Notes: generated by a model not told the origin, from the letters alone. DNA of 64,000 nt from Bradysia coprophila (GCF_014529535.1 NC_050738.1:2170001-2234000); one strand, 5' to 3'; counted from the stretch's first letter, positions 48,522-59,455 are shown. Numbers and translations: made by a program.

Positions 48522-49682
48522 CGACTGAAATGTGTTGAGATTCAAATTGAAAAGGCCGCATTGGTTCAGTTTTAGCTTATTCAGTAAAATCTGTGATGAA
48601 AATGTGTCGACCTGAAAAAGTGATCGTTATTGATAGGTGAAATGTATTCATGTGTTACGTGAATTACACTTCTTCGAAACCGGCTATCGATTCTCGAATC
48701 TAATTTTACTGAGTGAAGTAGTACGCCAGCCTTGTTGGCCTGTAATAAAATTTCTGGTTGGTGTGTGCGTGTATGTGGTAACCTTTTTTACTTTCAAAAT
48801 GGTCAAAAATGTATAGATCAAATGAAAATTTTTGATGAATGTCATACGAACCTGATTAACAAGTGATTCGCATGCTGAACATGTTGAATGTAGATCATAC
48901 GATGCTATGGACACTGTTATACCCATCACAATGCATCTGTAGAGTCCGCCAGTATTTTTCTTCGTTATGACCTCCACAATCGCAATATATTCATAGAAGC
49001 AACGAAGCACTAAAGTTAATAGCGACAAAATGATCAATAGTACGTTTTGAAACGCAAAGACCGAATTAAAAGCTTCAGTCGCTTGAATCAACTTGGAATG
49101 TAAGACGGAAAGCCGATCTATTTCGTCACTCAATCGGGAATACGTTAATACCGAGTTGACTTTGCCTCTTCCAACATTGTTTCGTTGCAAAAATTTCGCT
49201 TGAAGAATAACATCATTCAAAATTTGATTGAATTGACGAAAAATCGCCTCAACGATGAGTGTGCCTCCGTAGAATATGTTTGTGGAGAACCTAACAATCG
49301 ATATTGGTATGAAAGTAAATACCAAATAAATTGGCGAGTATCCATCAGACCCACTTTGGGTCAAGTTCCAATTGAACCAGATTGCTGTAAATGTAAAAAG
49401 GTCGATACCTACTGCCTTGGATATAAAGAGAACGAGATACTTTCGAATGTCTACAACTTTCAATTGATGGAATTTAACCAAATTCACCGCATCTTTACAC
49501 TTTTCGTAAGCAAGTTTCCGTTTTTCGTATTGCAAAAACTGGATCGAGTATAACGATACTGACGAAATTAGAATGATATTCGTTTGAAGCAGGAAAATCG
49601 ATTGAAAAGCGTTACTGACAAACAATTTTTTATTAACAGAAACCACAAATTCGCGTCCGACAGCCTGGTAACCGACCAACAT
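48522..49682 (-). CDS. Gustatory receptor, partial (7tm_7 family)
   Basis: Exon 49682-48852 (donor cag|gttcgt) and exon 48611-48522 (acceptor ttttcag, donor tcg|gtacgt) join in phase 0. The large exon has several hydrophobic stretches: FLLQTNIILISSVSLYSI, a LVFTFIPISIVRFSTNIFYG segment and VLLIILSLLTLVLRCFYEY. It closes with CSACESLVNQ. The second exon, VDTFSSQILLNKLKLNQCGL followed by FNLNLNTFQS, is the characteristic penultimate block of insect gustatory receptors (S-x-Q-L ... G-x-F-x-L-N). These are ligand-gated cation channels of taste neurons. The last exon with the TYxxxxxQF motif was not found. The frame stays open about 60 nt above the ATG without a clear start, so a first exon is probably missing too. 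It may be incomplete or a pseudogene. Confidence 0.75.
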
Positions 49683-51594
49683 GAAAACGTAAAAGGAAAT
49701 GGAATAAACGACTCGTATAAAATCGTATTTGATTCTACTGTGCTCAATAGACCGTGTTCATATGACGTAATTTATTTTTTACCAAATGAACACATAGAAA
49801 AAACGCTCGGAACGTGTATAAATAGTTGAAAAAGTATTAGTTAGTATTTTTAATTTGAGTATGAAAGATTCAGAAAAATTTTGAAAATTTAAGCGCTTAA
49901 AAAGAAAGACCACATTCTGAATTACCAGAGTTAAAACGAAAAGCTAAAATGGCGCCGAATGGGATATTTTGGTCGTTGACAGTTTGGTGATGATGATAGT
50001 TTAAAATGGTGAACACATGAAAATTTTCGGAAAAAAACAGTTTAATATGAGCGATAGCAGCGGATGTAAACGATAAAACTTTTTATCCAGAAGTGGTCAA
50101 AAATGAAATTCGAAATGTTTATTAACGAACGACATATAAATTTATACATTTGTTCAGTGAAATTCTAAAAACTCAAAACGAAATTTGTGCCGGTGTAGTG
50201 TGTGTAGTTGATGTTTGTTTCTATAATTAATTATTGAGTGATAAGTTTATATTTTGCGTCTAAAGTGACCACAACAGTTCAATTAATCATTTAATATACA
50301 TCTGCACCGATTAAAATGTTGCGAAATAATAGAAAATTGACGTCAAAGTGAGTCTCCAAAATTTGCTTCAAAACGAACATGGCTGCCATACATTTTCAAT
50401 GAAATTTTTACTTAGTGAATACTTTTGACATTTTTTTGTTCTTTCCTTGCAACATTTTAGTCGTTCAAGATGTCATTTATGTTTATTGGATTATAACCGT
50501 CAATTTTGTTGTTACAGTTAAGCTAGACACTCACTATTTTTATAAATATTACCCAAAAATTGCAACACAACACAGCCACACAATTTTAAGGTTTTTTATA
50601 ATTTCTCCGGACAGATTTAGACATTTTTGTATATAACTCGGTAGTAATAGCTTTGATCTTCATTTCTGACCACTTTCTTATGAATGAGAAGTATTATTAA
50701 CAAAAATATTACACATTTTATATGCATTTCCATATAAAATTTTGAATTTTGCAAACTGACAGATGATCTGGTAGAAATTTTTCAGCCTACGCCGTCACTA
50801 ATTGCCTGGATTGCAATCGAAAATTGCAAATTAACATAGTCCTCGCAAACGACAAATTCACAATTATCAAATGTTTAATCACTTACTCGTACTCAGCGCT
50901 TAATATTAATTTAAAAGAAAGAACCAAAATGATCAGACAGTCGTTCATCAAATCATTTGACATAAAAATAATAACAAACAAAATATCCCTATCAGCTGAG
51001 GAATAATATCCCATTTTACATTTTTTTAGAGTTTCTGCTATGAAACAAATTGACCATCGGGATGGCACCGGGATGGCAATGTATTTCTTAAATAATTTAA
51101 TAAAAATAAATATAAACATTTGTTCTTGTGGTAATCATGCTAAATCTGATTTTTATTGACGTTCGAAACTTTTTTGTCAAAATAGCACTCGGTCTATTGC
51201 ATAAATCCAAAGACCGACAACTTTGGCGTACAGAATAGCTGCAAATACACACTTGTCGAAAATTTTATATTGTAACGCTGACATTCTTCAATGCCGGTAC
51301 GAACTGTTTCAAATAAAGTTTGGTAATGAAACGAATTTTGATTGATAACCGTCATTTGATCTTATCTTGATGGATAATATCCAATAAACATGTAAAATTA
51401 ATTTGTAATTAATGAATTTTGTATCGATGACGTGGTGAGTAGAGAATGATGAGGGTAAGTACTAGCTTATAATAGTCTAATCCATCACAAACGACTCGTA
51501 TATCAGCAGCATCTGCATCAGCGTATTGACTGAGTCTTACTTCTTTTCATATTCGTTTGAAGCGGTCTAAGCCCGACCCAATCTTTTACTTTCT
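49683..51594. other. Intergenic, very AT-rich
   Basis: No gene recognised with confidence. At 50315-50347 there is an isolated ATG with 11 codons ending in a good donor (tcaaa|gtgagtc), which could be a first coding exon of a gene with a long intron. Nothing downstream supports it. Confidence 0.4.
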
Positions 51595-52433
51595 AAATCC
51601 ACGCCATTAGTCGTATAAATTTATACGTCAGAGAGAGCTTTTTCTCCTTTGTTACGATCTATCAGTTTTTCTATTTTGCGATTTAGTATGGAAATGAAAA
51701 CTAAAATTGAGATATCTTTGCTGTTTTAACTGGTTTTTCATATTTATTTGGACCAAAATGTTTTTAAATGTGCTTGGAATCGATAGATCTCTTCGTATGA
51801 CGGAAACGTGAGGAATGGTGGGGAAAAGTGTGCAAACTAATCGAAACCAACTTCACAATTTCACATAGTAATAGACTGTTATGATCAGAGCGAGAGAACC
51901 GAAGACTAGTTTATTATAACTTGCCTTGGGGTACTTGTCAAAATATTGCTTTCTCTTTCAACATGCTACGTTGAGAGCAAGAGGACCGAAGACCAGTCTC
52001 TTATAAGTTGTCTTGGGGTACTTGTCAAAATATTTCTTTCTCTTTCATCATAACACTCTATGAATAAGTGAGTGCGTCCAATTCCTTGAAATGAATGCAA
52101 ATGAACTAAATACGGGGTATTCCCTTAGAAGTAAAGTTGGTTGTCATTAGTTTGCACACAAAACCGAACCGTCGATCGTCACGCCAGCGGTCATTTTAGT
52201 GATCTATTGGCACTAACAAAATGGAAAAAAAATATTTTCGCAATCGATTCCAAACACATTTTAAAACATTTTGGTCCAGAAAAATGTGAAAAACCACTTA
52301 AAACAGCAAAGATATCTCAATTTTAGTTTTCATTTCCATACTAAATCGCAAAATGAGAAAACTGACAGATCATACCAAAGGAGAAAAAAGCTCTCTCTGA
52401 CGTATACATTTATACGACTAATGGCGTGGATTT
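51595..52433. mobile_element. 840-bp element with ~185-bp inverted arms
   Basis: Left arm 51595-51785 (aaatccacgccattagtcgt ... ttggaatcgat) is mirrored by 52246-52433 (atcgattccaaacaca ... aatggcgtggattt). The centre holds an imperfect tandem duplication with a period of about 86 bp (51885-52055; ggggtacttgtcaaaatatt in both units). No coding capacity. Confidence 0.85.
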
Positions 52434-52758
52434 CTGTGAAATTGTTAGAACGTCCGACGCAGTATCATGTGAAATGAATCGGACATAGTGTTCTGTTCTC
52501 ACACACTTCTGTTGGCGCACAAAAGAACGTAATACATTCGAGAACAGTGAGCTTATTGCTACGCTTTTTCACGAGTAAAATAGTCCCAAGATTAACAGTT
52601 AGACTTTTAAAAAGTCATAATGAAAGCATAAACCAACCATATTTATTGGTAATTTATAAATAAGAAAGTTGATTGGCGAAATTATTGGAAAATTGATTTA
52701 CCAAAATTTTCTGAAAATTACCGAAAATTTACCGAATTCAATAAATTGACAGTAAATA
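52434..52758. other. Intergenic, no gene recognised
   Basis: AT-rich sequence between two transposable elements. No coding or repeat feature recognised. Confidence 0.4.
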
Positions 52759-52925
52759 CACAGCACTGCTACTAGCATGAACCATGACCTCTGAATTAAC
52801 AAGTGTCAAATTTGGAGACTTTGGTGTTACAAGCTACTGCTTGAATTGTTTGAAGAAATGCAGCTGTGCTTCGATTTCATCAGCCTCCAAATATTTGCTA
52901 TGTTCATGCTAGAAGCAGTGCTGTG
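52759..52925. mobile_element. MITE, CACAGCACTGC family, copy 3, 7-bp TSD
   Basis: It begins cacagcactgctactagcat and ends agcagtgctgtg, and is flanked by GTAAATA on both sides (52752-52758 and 52926-52932). It is 167 bp, shorter than copy 2, with an internal deletion. Confidence 0.9.
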
Positions 52926-53133
52926 GTAAATATCGATAAATTTTGGCAACTTTCAATCAAGTCGGCCCTGGCTGTTGCATTTATTATAGCTTCTTAAAAG
53001 ATAAAAGCTGCAATGAGTGCGAGAGACGTTTGCTTCAAACTTCAATTTATCAGCATTGGTACATATATCACATTTTAGCACATAAAAAATCAAATTCAAA
53101 ATTCAATTTTAAAATTCAAATCTCTAAACTAAA

Positions 53134-54960
53134 TCACAAATAAAAGATCTCCTCCATTTTCTCAGACTCCATGAACGCCCCCATGACTGAGGCTGCATTC
53201 CCTTTCTGGATCGCAATACTAATCCGTTGCAGAATAAAAGACTTGGTTCTGGGTTCGTGTGTCTTCAAAGTTATAATCTTAGCAAGTTCGTCCAAAAATG
53301 TTTTTGCTTCATTGCACCAGGGACCCATTGTCTCGACGACAAACGGAACGAAATGGTAATTTTGATCCAGCAACGGCGCATAGGTGTGCTCCTTGATTCT
53401 GACCATGTTCATTGCTGCTTTTCTAACCACTCTTGCCGTGTTCTTTAGCAGGCTGGGTTGAAAAGTGTCGGTACATGATGCATCCCAGATCAGTGTTTTT
53501 CCTTTTTTCCACGGAACCAAGCTCATGCCATCTACCCTTCTTCCATCAGTTCGAATTAATCCAGGCGGCTCTAGAGATGCTGGAGTATCCGCTGAAGCGA
53601 GGGCTCTTTTGATGATTTGATTTAATTCCGCATGACTTGGCCAACGGCCGGCGCTTTTTAAGCAGTGAAGCCCGTGTCGGCCTTTCCTATCCACTGGTGC
53701 ACCACAGACACAATTATGAGGTTTGCAAATGTCAGTTCCAAGTCTTAGCCCGACACATATCCGGAACACATTGTTGTCCAGTAGCGTGCCAATTGTCTTT
53801 GAAGGTAACGCGTGTAACCAGGCGCCCGATTCCGGCTCGGAAATCGCAAGTCTTCTCGCTCTGTCTCCGTCATTGTCGACGGGAATGGTTTTTAATATAC
53901 GTTGGACATTTATTAAACTCCAATCTTTCTGGGACTTAGTTGACGTTGGTAATTCTGTATCCGGATTCTCACAATTCCAAGCAGCTAAACCATCTTCGTA
54001 ATCTGCAATTTCCATTATGTCGAGCGTGGGTGATAACATATTACTCATCAATGGAAATGAACTGTTTACTGAAGACAGAAATGCCGGCAAAGCAATGTCC
54101 TGTACTCGCCTTATACCTAGTCCTCCGCAACTGATCGGCAACGATGCAGCCATCCATGTGTCTGTGTTCAATTGGGTGTTCGTCAACGATTCGATTGTTG
54201 TTCGTATGTCGTCATCAATTTCGTTTAAGATTCCTTGCACATGCCACGATGGTGTAGTCCGTAGCAGGAAAACCAATTTTGGTATAGACAAACAATTGCG
54301 AAGAATGTAATACGCGATGTGATAGTTGTCTAGGTCGGTTAGACGGTTGAAAAACAGGCGCAATTCCATAAACTTTTTCTTGAAAATTGTTTCGAATGCC
54401 GACATAGTGATCGGCGCTCCCAGCAGGGTTAATTCATTTACTATTATTATTCCAGGCGAAATTTGATCGAATCTTTGCACCACCTCAGAATTGGGTTGTG
54501 AGCAGAAAAACAACTCGCATTTCGTGGGAATGATGTGGAGACCAATTTTACTACACTCTGCTACAACCAGTTCGAAATCTTGTCGCACTGTGTCTGGGTT
54601 ACCAGCAATCGTTCCATCATCTAGGTAAAATACCACAAATTCCGATACTAGGGCTTCCACCACTGACTGAATCGCCAGACAAAACAGTAACGGCCCACAC
54701 GGGTCGCCTTGCTGTGCACCATTTTGGGACAGGATGATTTTGTCGCCATAAAATAAAAATGACGATGATGAGTAGCATTGCCAGAGAAATGGGTAAATTG
54801 TCGGATGGTTAGCCCTGATCTCATGTAGGAATTTGGCTCGTTGAACCTCATTGAATGCGTTACGAAAATCAACTTTGAGCACGACTGCGTTGCTTCTTTC
54901 CTTATATATAGTCGGCAAGCCTCGACCTCTTCGTGACAAGTGTGTAATATATATTATCAC
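53134..54960 (-). mobile_element. Retrotransposon reverse transcriptase, 5'-truncated, long open ORF
   Basis: 608 codons stay open. RT motif A is VDFRNAFN, motif B is QQGDPCGPLLFCLAIQ, and motif C is FYLDDGTIAG. A thumb-like region follows. Then come a Cys/His block (CVCGAPVDRKGRHGLHC), a GRRVDGMSLVPWKKGKTLIW segment resembling a PD-(D/E)XK nuclease, and an LQRISIAIQKGNAAS end. The N-terminal fingers before motif A are missing, and the frame begins where a repeat array starts (54962), so this looks like a 5'-truncated insertion. The lack of stops suggests a recent copy. YLDD and the C-terminal domain set it apart from jockey/R1 elements; the exact clade is uncertain. The fragment at 28993-29935 is a diverged relative. 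Confidence 0.85.
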
Positions 54961-55450
54961 ATAAGCGAAAACGAGACAACAACATAGACCTGAAGTGTAA
55001 TTTTTGAATTAAACTCCTACTTAAGTAATTTTGACATCCGAACACCGCGCTTATGTGATAATAAATATTATGCACGTATGACGTATGCCGAGACGGCTTG
55101 TCATATGTGCATATTCTTTTATGTGCATAAGCGAAAACAAGACAACAAGATATGCGAAGGTCACTTTCACAATTTACAGAAGTATAATGTTTGTTTGTAT
55201 ATCCTAGGTGAATAATTTTTTCGGGGAATCACATCGCGTACGCGATAATAGTACTTTATTTCATATGGAGTAGGATCCTCGAGCGACAGCGAGAATCCTA
55301 CTCCATATGAAATACAATGCTTTATTGCATGAGCGAAAACGAGACAACAACATATGACTGTTTTGACAGCAAACTATTAATGTATGAATTAGCGCTCTAG
55401 ATAAGTAATTTTTCGGGTAATCACACCGCGAATGCAATAATAGTAGATTA
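54961..55450. repeat. Irregular tandem repeat array
   Basis: The motif ataagcgaaaacgagacaac occurs near 54961, 55127 and (as atgagcgaaaacgagacaac) 55329, each followed by a similar tcac/gcg-ataata segment. Spacing is about 165 and 200 bp. The array separates the truncated polymerase from the inverted-repeat element at 55451. Confidence 0.7.
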
Positions 55451-56178
55451 TTCACCTCTGTCCACATCTTTATTTAGACACTTGGGGAGTTATTGCATGA
55501 GCCGAAGGCGAATGTTATAACCCCAAGTGTCTAAATAAACATTTGGACAGATGTGAATACACTATTTTATCTAGCGACGGCGAAATAATAGCACTTTATC
55601 TACCTAGGCGAAATAATAGCAGTGAAAAAGTGCTACTATTTCGCCGTCGGTAGATAAAATTAGAGGTGTGCGCCGGGTGGTTTTTCTTCTATCGGCGTAA
55701 CCGTCGGCGTTGGGTCTAAATGACACCCTAGACCATTGCACTCTTCAGAAGACTTTTAAGTAATAAACTAAAGAATCAATTTTTTTAGTTTGGAGAAATC
55801 GGCGCGAGGCAAATTACAAAGTTATAGAGTTTACGCCGATAATTTTTTGACTTTTTGAAGAAACTCTCGAAAATTGTCGGCGTATCCGTTATAACTTTTA
55901 ACTTTACCTCGCGCCGATTTCTACAAACTAAAAAAAATGATTCTTTAGTTTATTACTTAAAAGTCTTCTGAAGAGTGCAATGGTCTAGGGTGTCATTTAG
56001 ACCCAACGCCGACGGTTACGCCGATAGAAGAAAAACCACCCGGTGCACACCACTAGATAAAATAGCGTATTCACATCTATCCAAATGTTTATTTAGACAC
56101 TTTGGGTTATAACATTCGCCTTCGGCTCATGCAATAACTCCCCAAGTGTCGAAATAAACATGTGGACAGAGGTGAATT
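55451..56178. mobile_element. Inverted-repeat element split by a hAT MITE
   Basis: The left end (ttcacctctgtccacatctt) is mirrored at the right end (atgtggacagaggtgaa). Each end contains the hairpin unit tttatttagacacttgggga ... aaataaacat, also seen alone at 41688-41777. The right arm is interrupted by the MITE at 55661-56055. Removing that MITE and one copy of its octamer restores continuity with the left-arm sequence. Confidence 0.8.
55661..56055. mobile_element. hAT-type MITE, 395 bp, with 8-bp TSD
   Basis: Ends TAGAGGTGTGCGCCGGGTGG and ccacccggtgcacaccacta are inverted, and the two arms match over about 190 bp each. Flanks are the identical octamer GATAAAAT (55653-55660 and 56056-56063). 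The octamer plus TAG ends identify a hAT-superfamily insertion. There is no transposase. Confidence 0.93.
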
Positions 56179-56602
56179 ATTATACACTATTATACACTTC
56201 GCAACGTTCTGTAGATTGACAATGCCGATTGACTATACAACTGTAGTTCTAAATTCGGTAAAATGTCTTGAAGAGTCTGGTTCTAAAACGGATTTACGTC
56301 AGTCCAATGATAAAGATCGTCGCCTTCTTCATTTGTTGACTGGGAGCAGTTCTATGCTACGAAAATAATTCTGATGCTTTAGTTTTTTCCATCTTTAGAA
56401 TTTACTGTGAGGTTCAGTGCCTTTGACTAGAATTGACTTATTTTTGGGGTTTTCATTTATTGTGGAAATAAATTCAGTTCCATTCTTAAAATAAATCATT
56501 AATTTCATTTGTTTATAAAGAAATTCCAATTCTTTGGAAAATGATAATTAGTTGTTTGGCTTTGGCGCCAATCACTGGTTAAAAAAATTAGACGTGCCAC
56601 TG
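56179..56602. other. Intergenic, 3' side of the RING/UBR gene
   Basis: A small plus-strand ORF here (56222-56368) has no recognisable domain. A reverse-strand poly(A) signal (TTTATT on +, 56456-56461) lies about 140 nt below the stop codon of the minus-strand gene. Confidence 0.5.
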
Positions 56603-57491
56603 TCATTGAATGTTATGCTTCGAACAAGTTGCAGATTCCTGTAATGTTACAGTATCACCACAATCACAATACCAGGTGCTAGCCTCTGCGACCATACCAG
56701 CGACCCGATGATTGTCGTGCTGTCCTCTGTTAAAGCAATCCACACAAAGCACTGACATCCGGCGTATCTGACACGTATAGCAACGGTAAAACATTTCGCC
56801 TTTCGCCAAAACAGCTCCACAAGTAACTGTGTAGATGGGAGGAATGGTTTAAGACTTTGTAATAAGTGGAAATTGCTAAGCGGAACTTATTTTCAGCATT
56901 GGAATGTGGGACGCAAGCATTAACCTAAAGATGTATGAATGTTCATTTACCTCGACGTTTCTTTTGACTTCCAAGAGCAGACAACAGACCAGCATTATCC
57001 ACTTTCAGTTTCTCGATCTGAATGTTCAGTGAGCCATTGGTGGTTTTCAGATCGACAATTGAAGCTTCCAATCCAACAATTTTATTCTGAAGGATCTCAA
57101 TGCAATTGTGAACTCGTTGCACCTCGTCCACCGAGAGTCGCAGCTTGAAGCCACACATATTCGGACATTCATAGAAACCCTCTGGACACTTTCTTTCATG
57201 CTCCTGATACGTTGCAATCGTCAACGACTCTTTGCAAGATTTGTAAACGCATCTCAACTTGATGTTGGAATAGACTCGTTTCAGAGCGGTGCCCAATTCG
57301 TCGAAACCATTAACTTTTATACCGCAAGTCGGGCAAATCTTTACAGCTGTGGTGACACATGAACGACATAGACAATGTTCACACTCTTTTGTCAATATTG
57401 GGTCGGCGACAACATTATCGCATATTCCGCATAAAAATTCGGCGATAGAGATGATGATGGTTTCTGTGAAACGTAATTTATCGATGCCCAT
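56603..57491 (-). CDS. RING/TRAF-type zinc finger and UBR-box protein (putative E3 ligase)
   Basis: Exon 57491-56951 (donor cgag|gtaaat) and exon 56826-56603 (acceptor ctacacag) join in phase 1 to 254 residues. The RING lies at residues 21-56 (CGIC ... ECEHCLCRSC ... CPTC). Two TRAF-type fingers lie at about 81-130 (C81, C86, H98, C102; C109, C113, H128, C130). A short coiled coil spans about 131-165. The UBR box (183-251) begins CGAVLAKGEMFYRCYTC and contains YCDCGD. All eleven UBR zinc ligands (C183, C196, C199, C208, C211, H217, H220, C234, C236, C248, H251) keep the UBR1 spacing with one extra residue. RINGs recruit E2 enzymes and UBR boxes bind N-degrons, so a compact N-degron ligase is inferred. 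Without splicing, exon 1 ends two codons later, so the fusion rests on the intron being used. Confidence 0.75.
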
Positions 57492-58739
57492 CGTTTATTT
57501 ATTTATTTGTCACACCACTATATGGTTGAGATTGTTTGATGGTTCGAGATCAACTGACAACTACAAATTGTTTTGTCAAGCCCATACAAAAAGAGAAGAA
57601 AGAGTGGTGATATTGTGGCGCTGATTAAGAGGTTCCGAACGTTCAGCACGGACACAATCCAAAAATAGAAGATAAAATAGCAAAAAGTAGAAAAAGACAT
57701 TTTGATGTGACAATCTTTTACTGTTCGAAAAACATAGTTGGAACGGTTGGAACTAAGAACCACGATATAACTTTTCATTTGATTCGTAAATACCAAGTGG
57801 CTGCATGTCTTTTGTGTGTGTCTGAACTGAACATTCGGAACACCTTAAAGGAAACCTCAAAAAGATATGGGACAGCAAACATATTCAAACGCCTATAGAA
57901 TGCTCTCTGCCACTTCGCGAGTATGACTCTATGGTGAAGTCCGATCATGGGGACATACTTAATAGAATTGCGTTAAGGTTGCCAGATTGTTTCTATAAAA
58001 GTCCAGTCCTTGGTATTGAATTAGAATATGAAGATGGAGATGCACTGTTCGAAAAATAGTTGATAGTCGAGTGTTTTTGTTGAGTATAATAGCATCGCCC
58101 AAAACCACTTACAGTGGAGGTGTGACGCAAGTCCTGTTATCCACTTACAAAAGAACTGATATCGGTGTAGGTGACGCTAACAGATTCTACACGCAAAAAG
58201 GTATGCGTCACAAATGGCAGCTGATGAGAAAAGTACGCGAAAGTTTTATCAACAAAAATCTTACCAGAAAAATTTTAGGAAGAAAATTATAATAAAAAAG
58301 TTTGCGTCACAAGTGGCAGACTCTTAACAGAGTGAAAAAGTGATAAAGGTTGGTAAAATTCATCAATTTCAAAATGTATGAAAATGAATTTCTTCATACA
58401 AATTTCTGCAAATTTCCAAGTTTTGAAATTTAATATCTCAGCCAAATTTTAACCTTATGAGGCGTGTGATAGCTCGTTGAACTCGTATGGGGGAACGGAC
58501 TTGCGTCACGGCCCTTCACTAACGTAGGGCCATGATAATACGGGTGAACTGTACATTTATATTTTCTACGCAAACAGCTAACTTAGCTTTTTAGAAACAG
58601 TAAATGTATATAACATTACAATCATTCAATCTGTTCCATTTCTCGTCGAAGCGATTTTCTAATGTTCGATATTTATTTATTTAACGATCAGAAAACAAGT
58701 CTTTCGGCCCAATAAGATATTAATTATATTATAAATGTA
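57492..58739. other. Intergenic, no gene recognised
   Basis: No coding region recognised. The motif gcgtcacaagtggcag near 58302 and a related one near 58206 also occur near 23594, suggesting scraps of a dispersed repeat. Confidence 0.4.
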
Positions 58740-58870
58740 TTCCGAGAACAGATAGTAGAGCGACATTAGCATCGTTTATTATCAGAGCAACCTTGTTTCC
58801 TTGACGAGTGTCCAATGCGGTGATCAATGGATCACATTCCTCCGGCAAACTGCTCAAGAGAAATGCAACC
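58740..58870 (-). pseudogene. Fragment of a Copia-type Gag
   Basis: On the minus strand one frame reads AFLLSSLPEECDPLITALDT, followed by a short run to about 58740. The L-L-x-S-L-P-x-x-x-D-x-L-I-T-A-L-x-x-R pattern is characteristic of Ty1/copia Gag. Flanking sequence carries frame breaks and no protease, integrase or RT, so this is a relic. Confidence 0.55.
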
Positions 58871-59341
58871 CTCCAGGCTTCAATTTCTCCTCAACCGATG
58901 TATCCAAGTCTGGAACGTCAGGAAATATGCATAGCTCGAAAAACACTGACTTCAGATTTCACTTGATGAAATCAGTTTCGAATTGGTGTTGTGAGGACAC
59001 CTCAAAGTTTGTCGTATAACTTTTTGGGAAAATCCATAGAGCCTCCTAGCACGCACGGCCGGATTATCCATTTTCCAAAAAAAAATGTGTCACTTTTTCG
59101 AACACAAGGGACTGGACTTTAAATGAAAGTCTGCCTATTATAGCCCCGAGAATTAAGTTTTGATTCAGCTCAAGATCACTACCAATCCAATCTTATTGGC
59201 ATTGTCCTATGTTCACTGTTAACGGCGAGTGAGGATCAGTTAAATTTAATTGGCATTGTGGTCAATATAAAAAATTTATGAATGAAAATAAATTGAAATT
59301 TAAAGTTCGAATTTTCGAAATAAAAATTTTGTACCTGCTCA

Positions 59342-59455
59342 TTGCACTTCAAGCATGAGTAGTACTCTATATGAAATGTAAAAAAAAACTTTCATACAAA
59401 ATAGTGCTCTATTTGGCAGCTGTCAGTCGACGTACTTTTGCTTGAAGTGCGTTGA
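59342..59455. mobile_element. MITE copy with CACTTCAAGC ends
   Basis: Ends tgcacttcaagcatgagtag and ttttgcttgaagtgcgttga are inverted. The internal ctctatttggcagctgtca matches, in reverse complement, the interior of the copy at 45429-45592. Confidence 0.75.

Noticed and set aside
56162-56368. Plus-strand ORF of 68 residues (or 48 from the inner ATG)
   Set aside because: Starts inside an inverted-repeat element and has no recognisable domain or splice support.
57707-57898. 63-residue plus-strand ORF
   Set aside because: No domain, no splice context; likely chance.
58801-59019. 72-residue plus-strand ORF
   Set aside because: It is the antisense of the Copia-type Gag relic on the minus strand.
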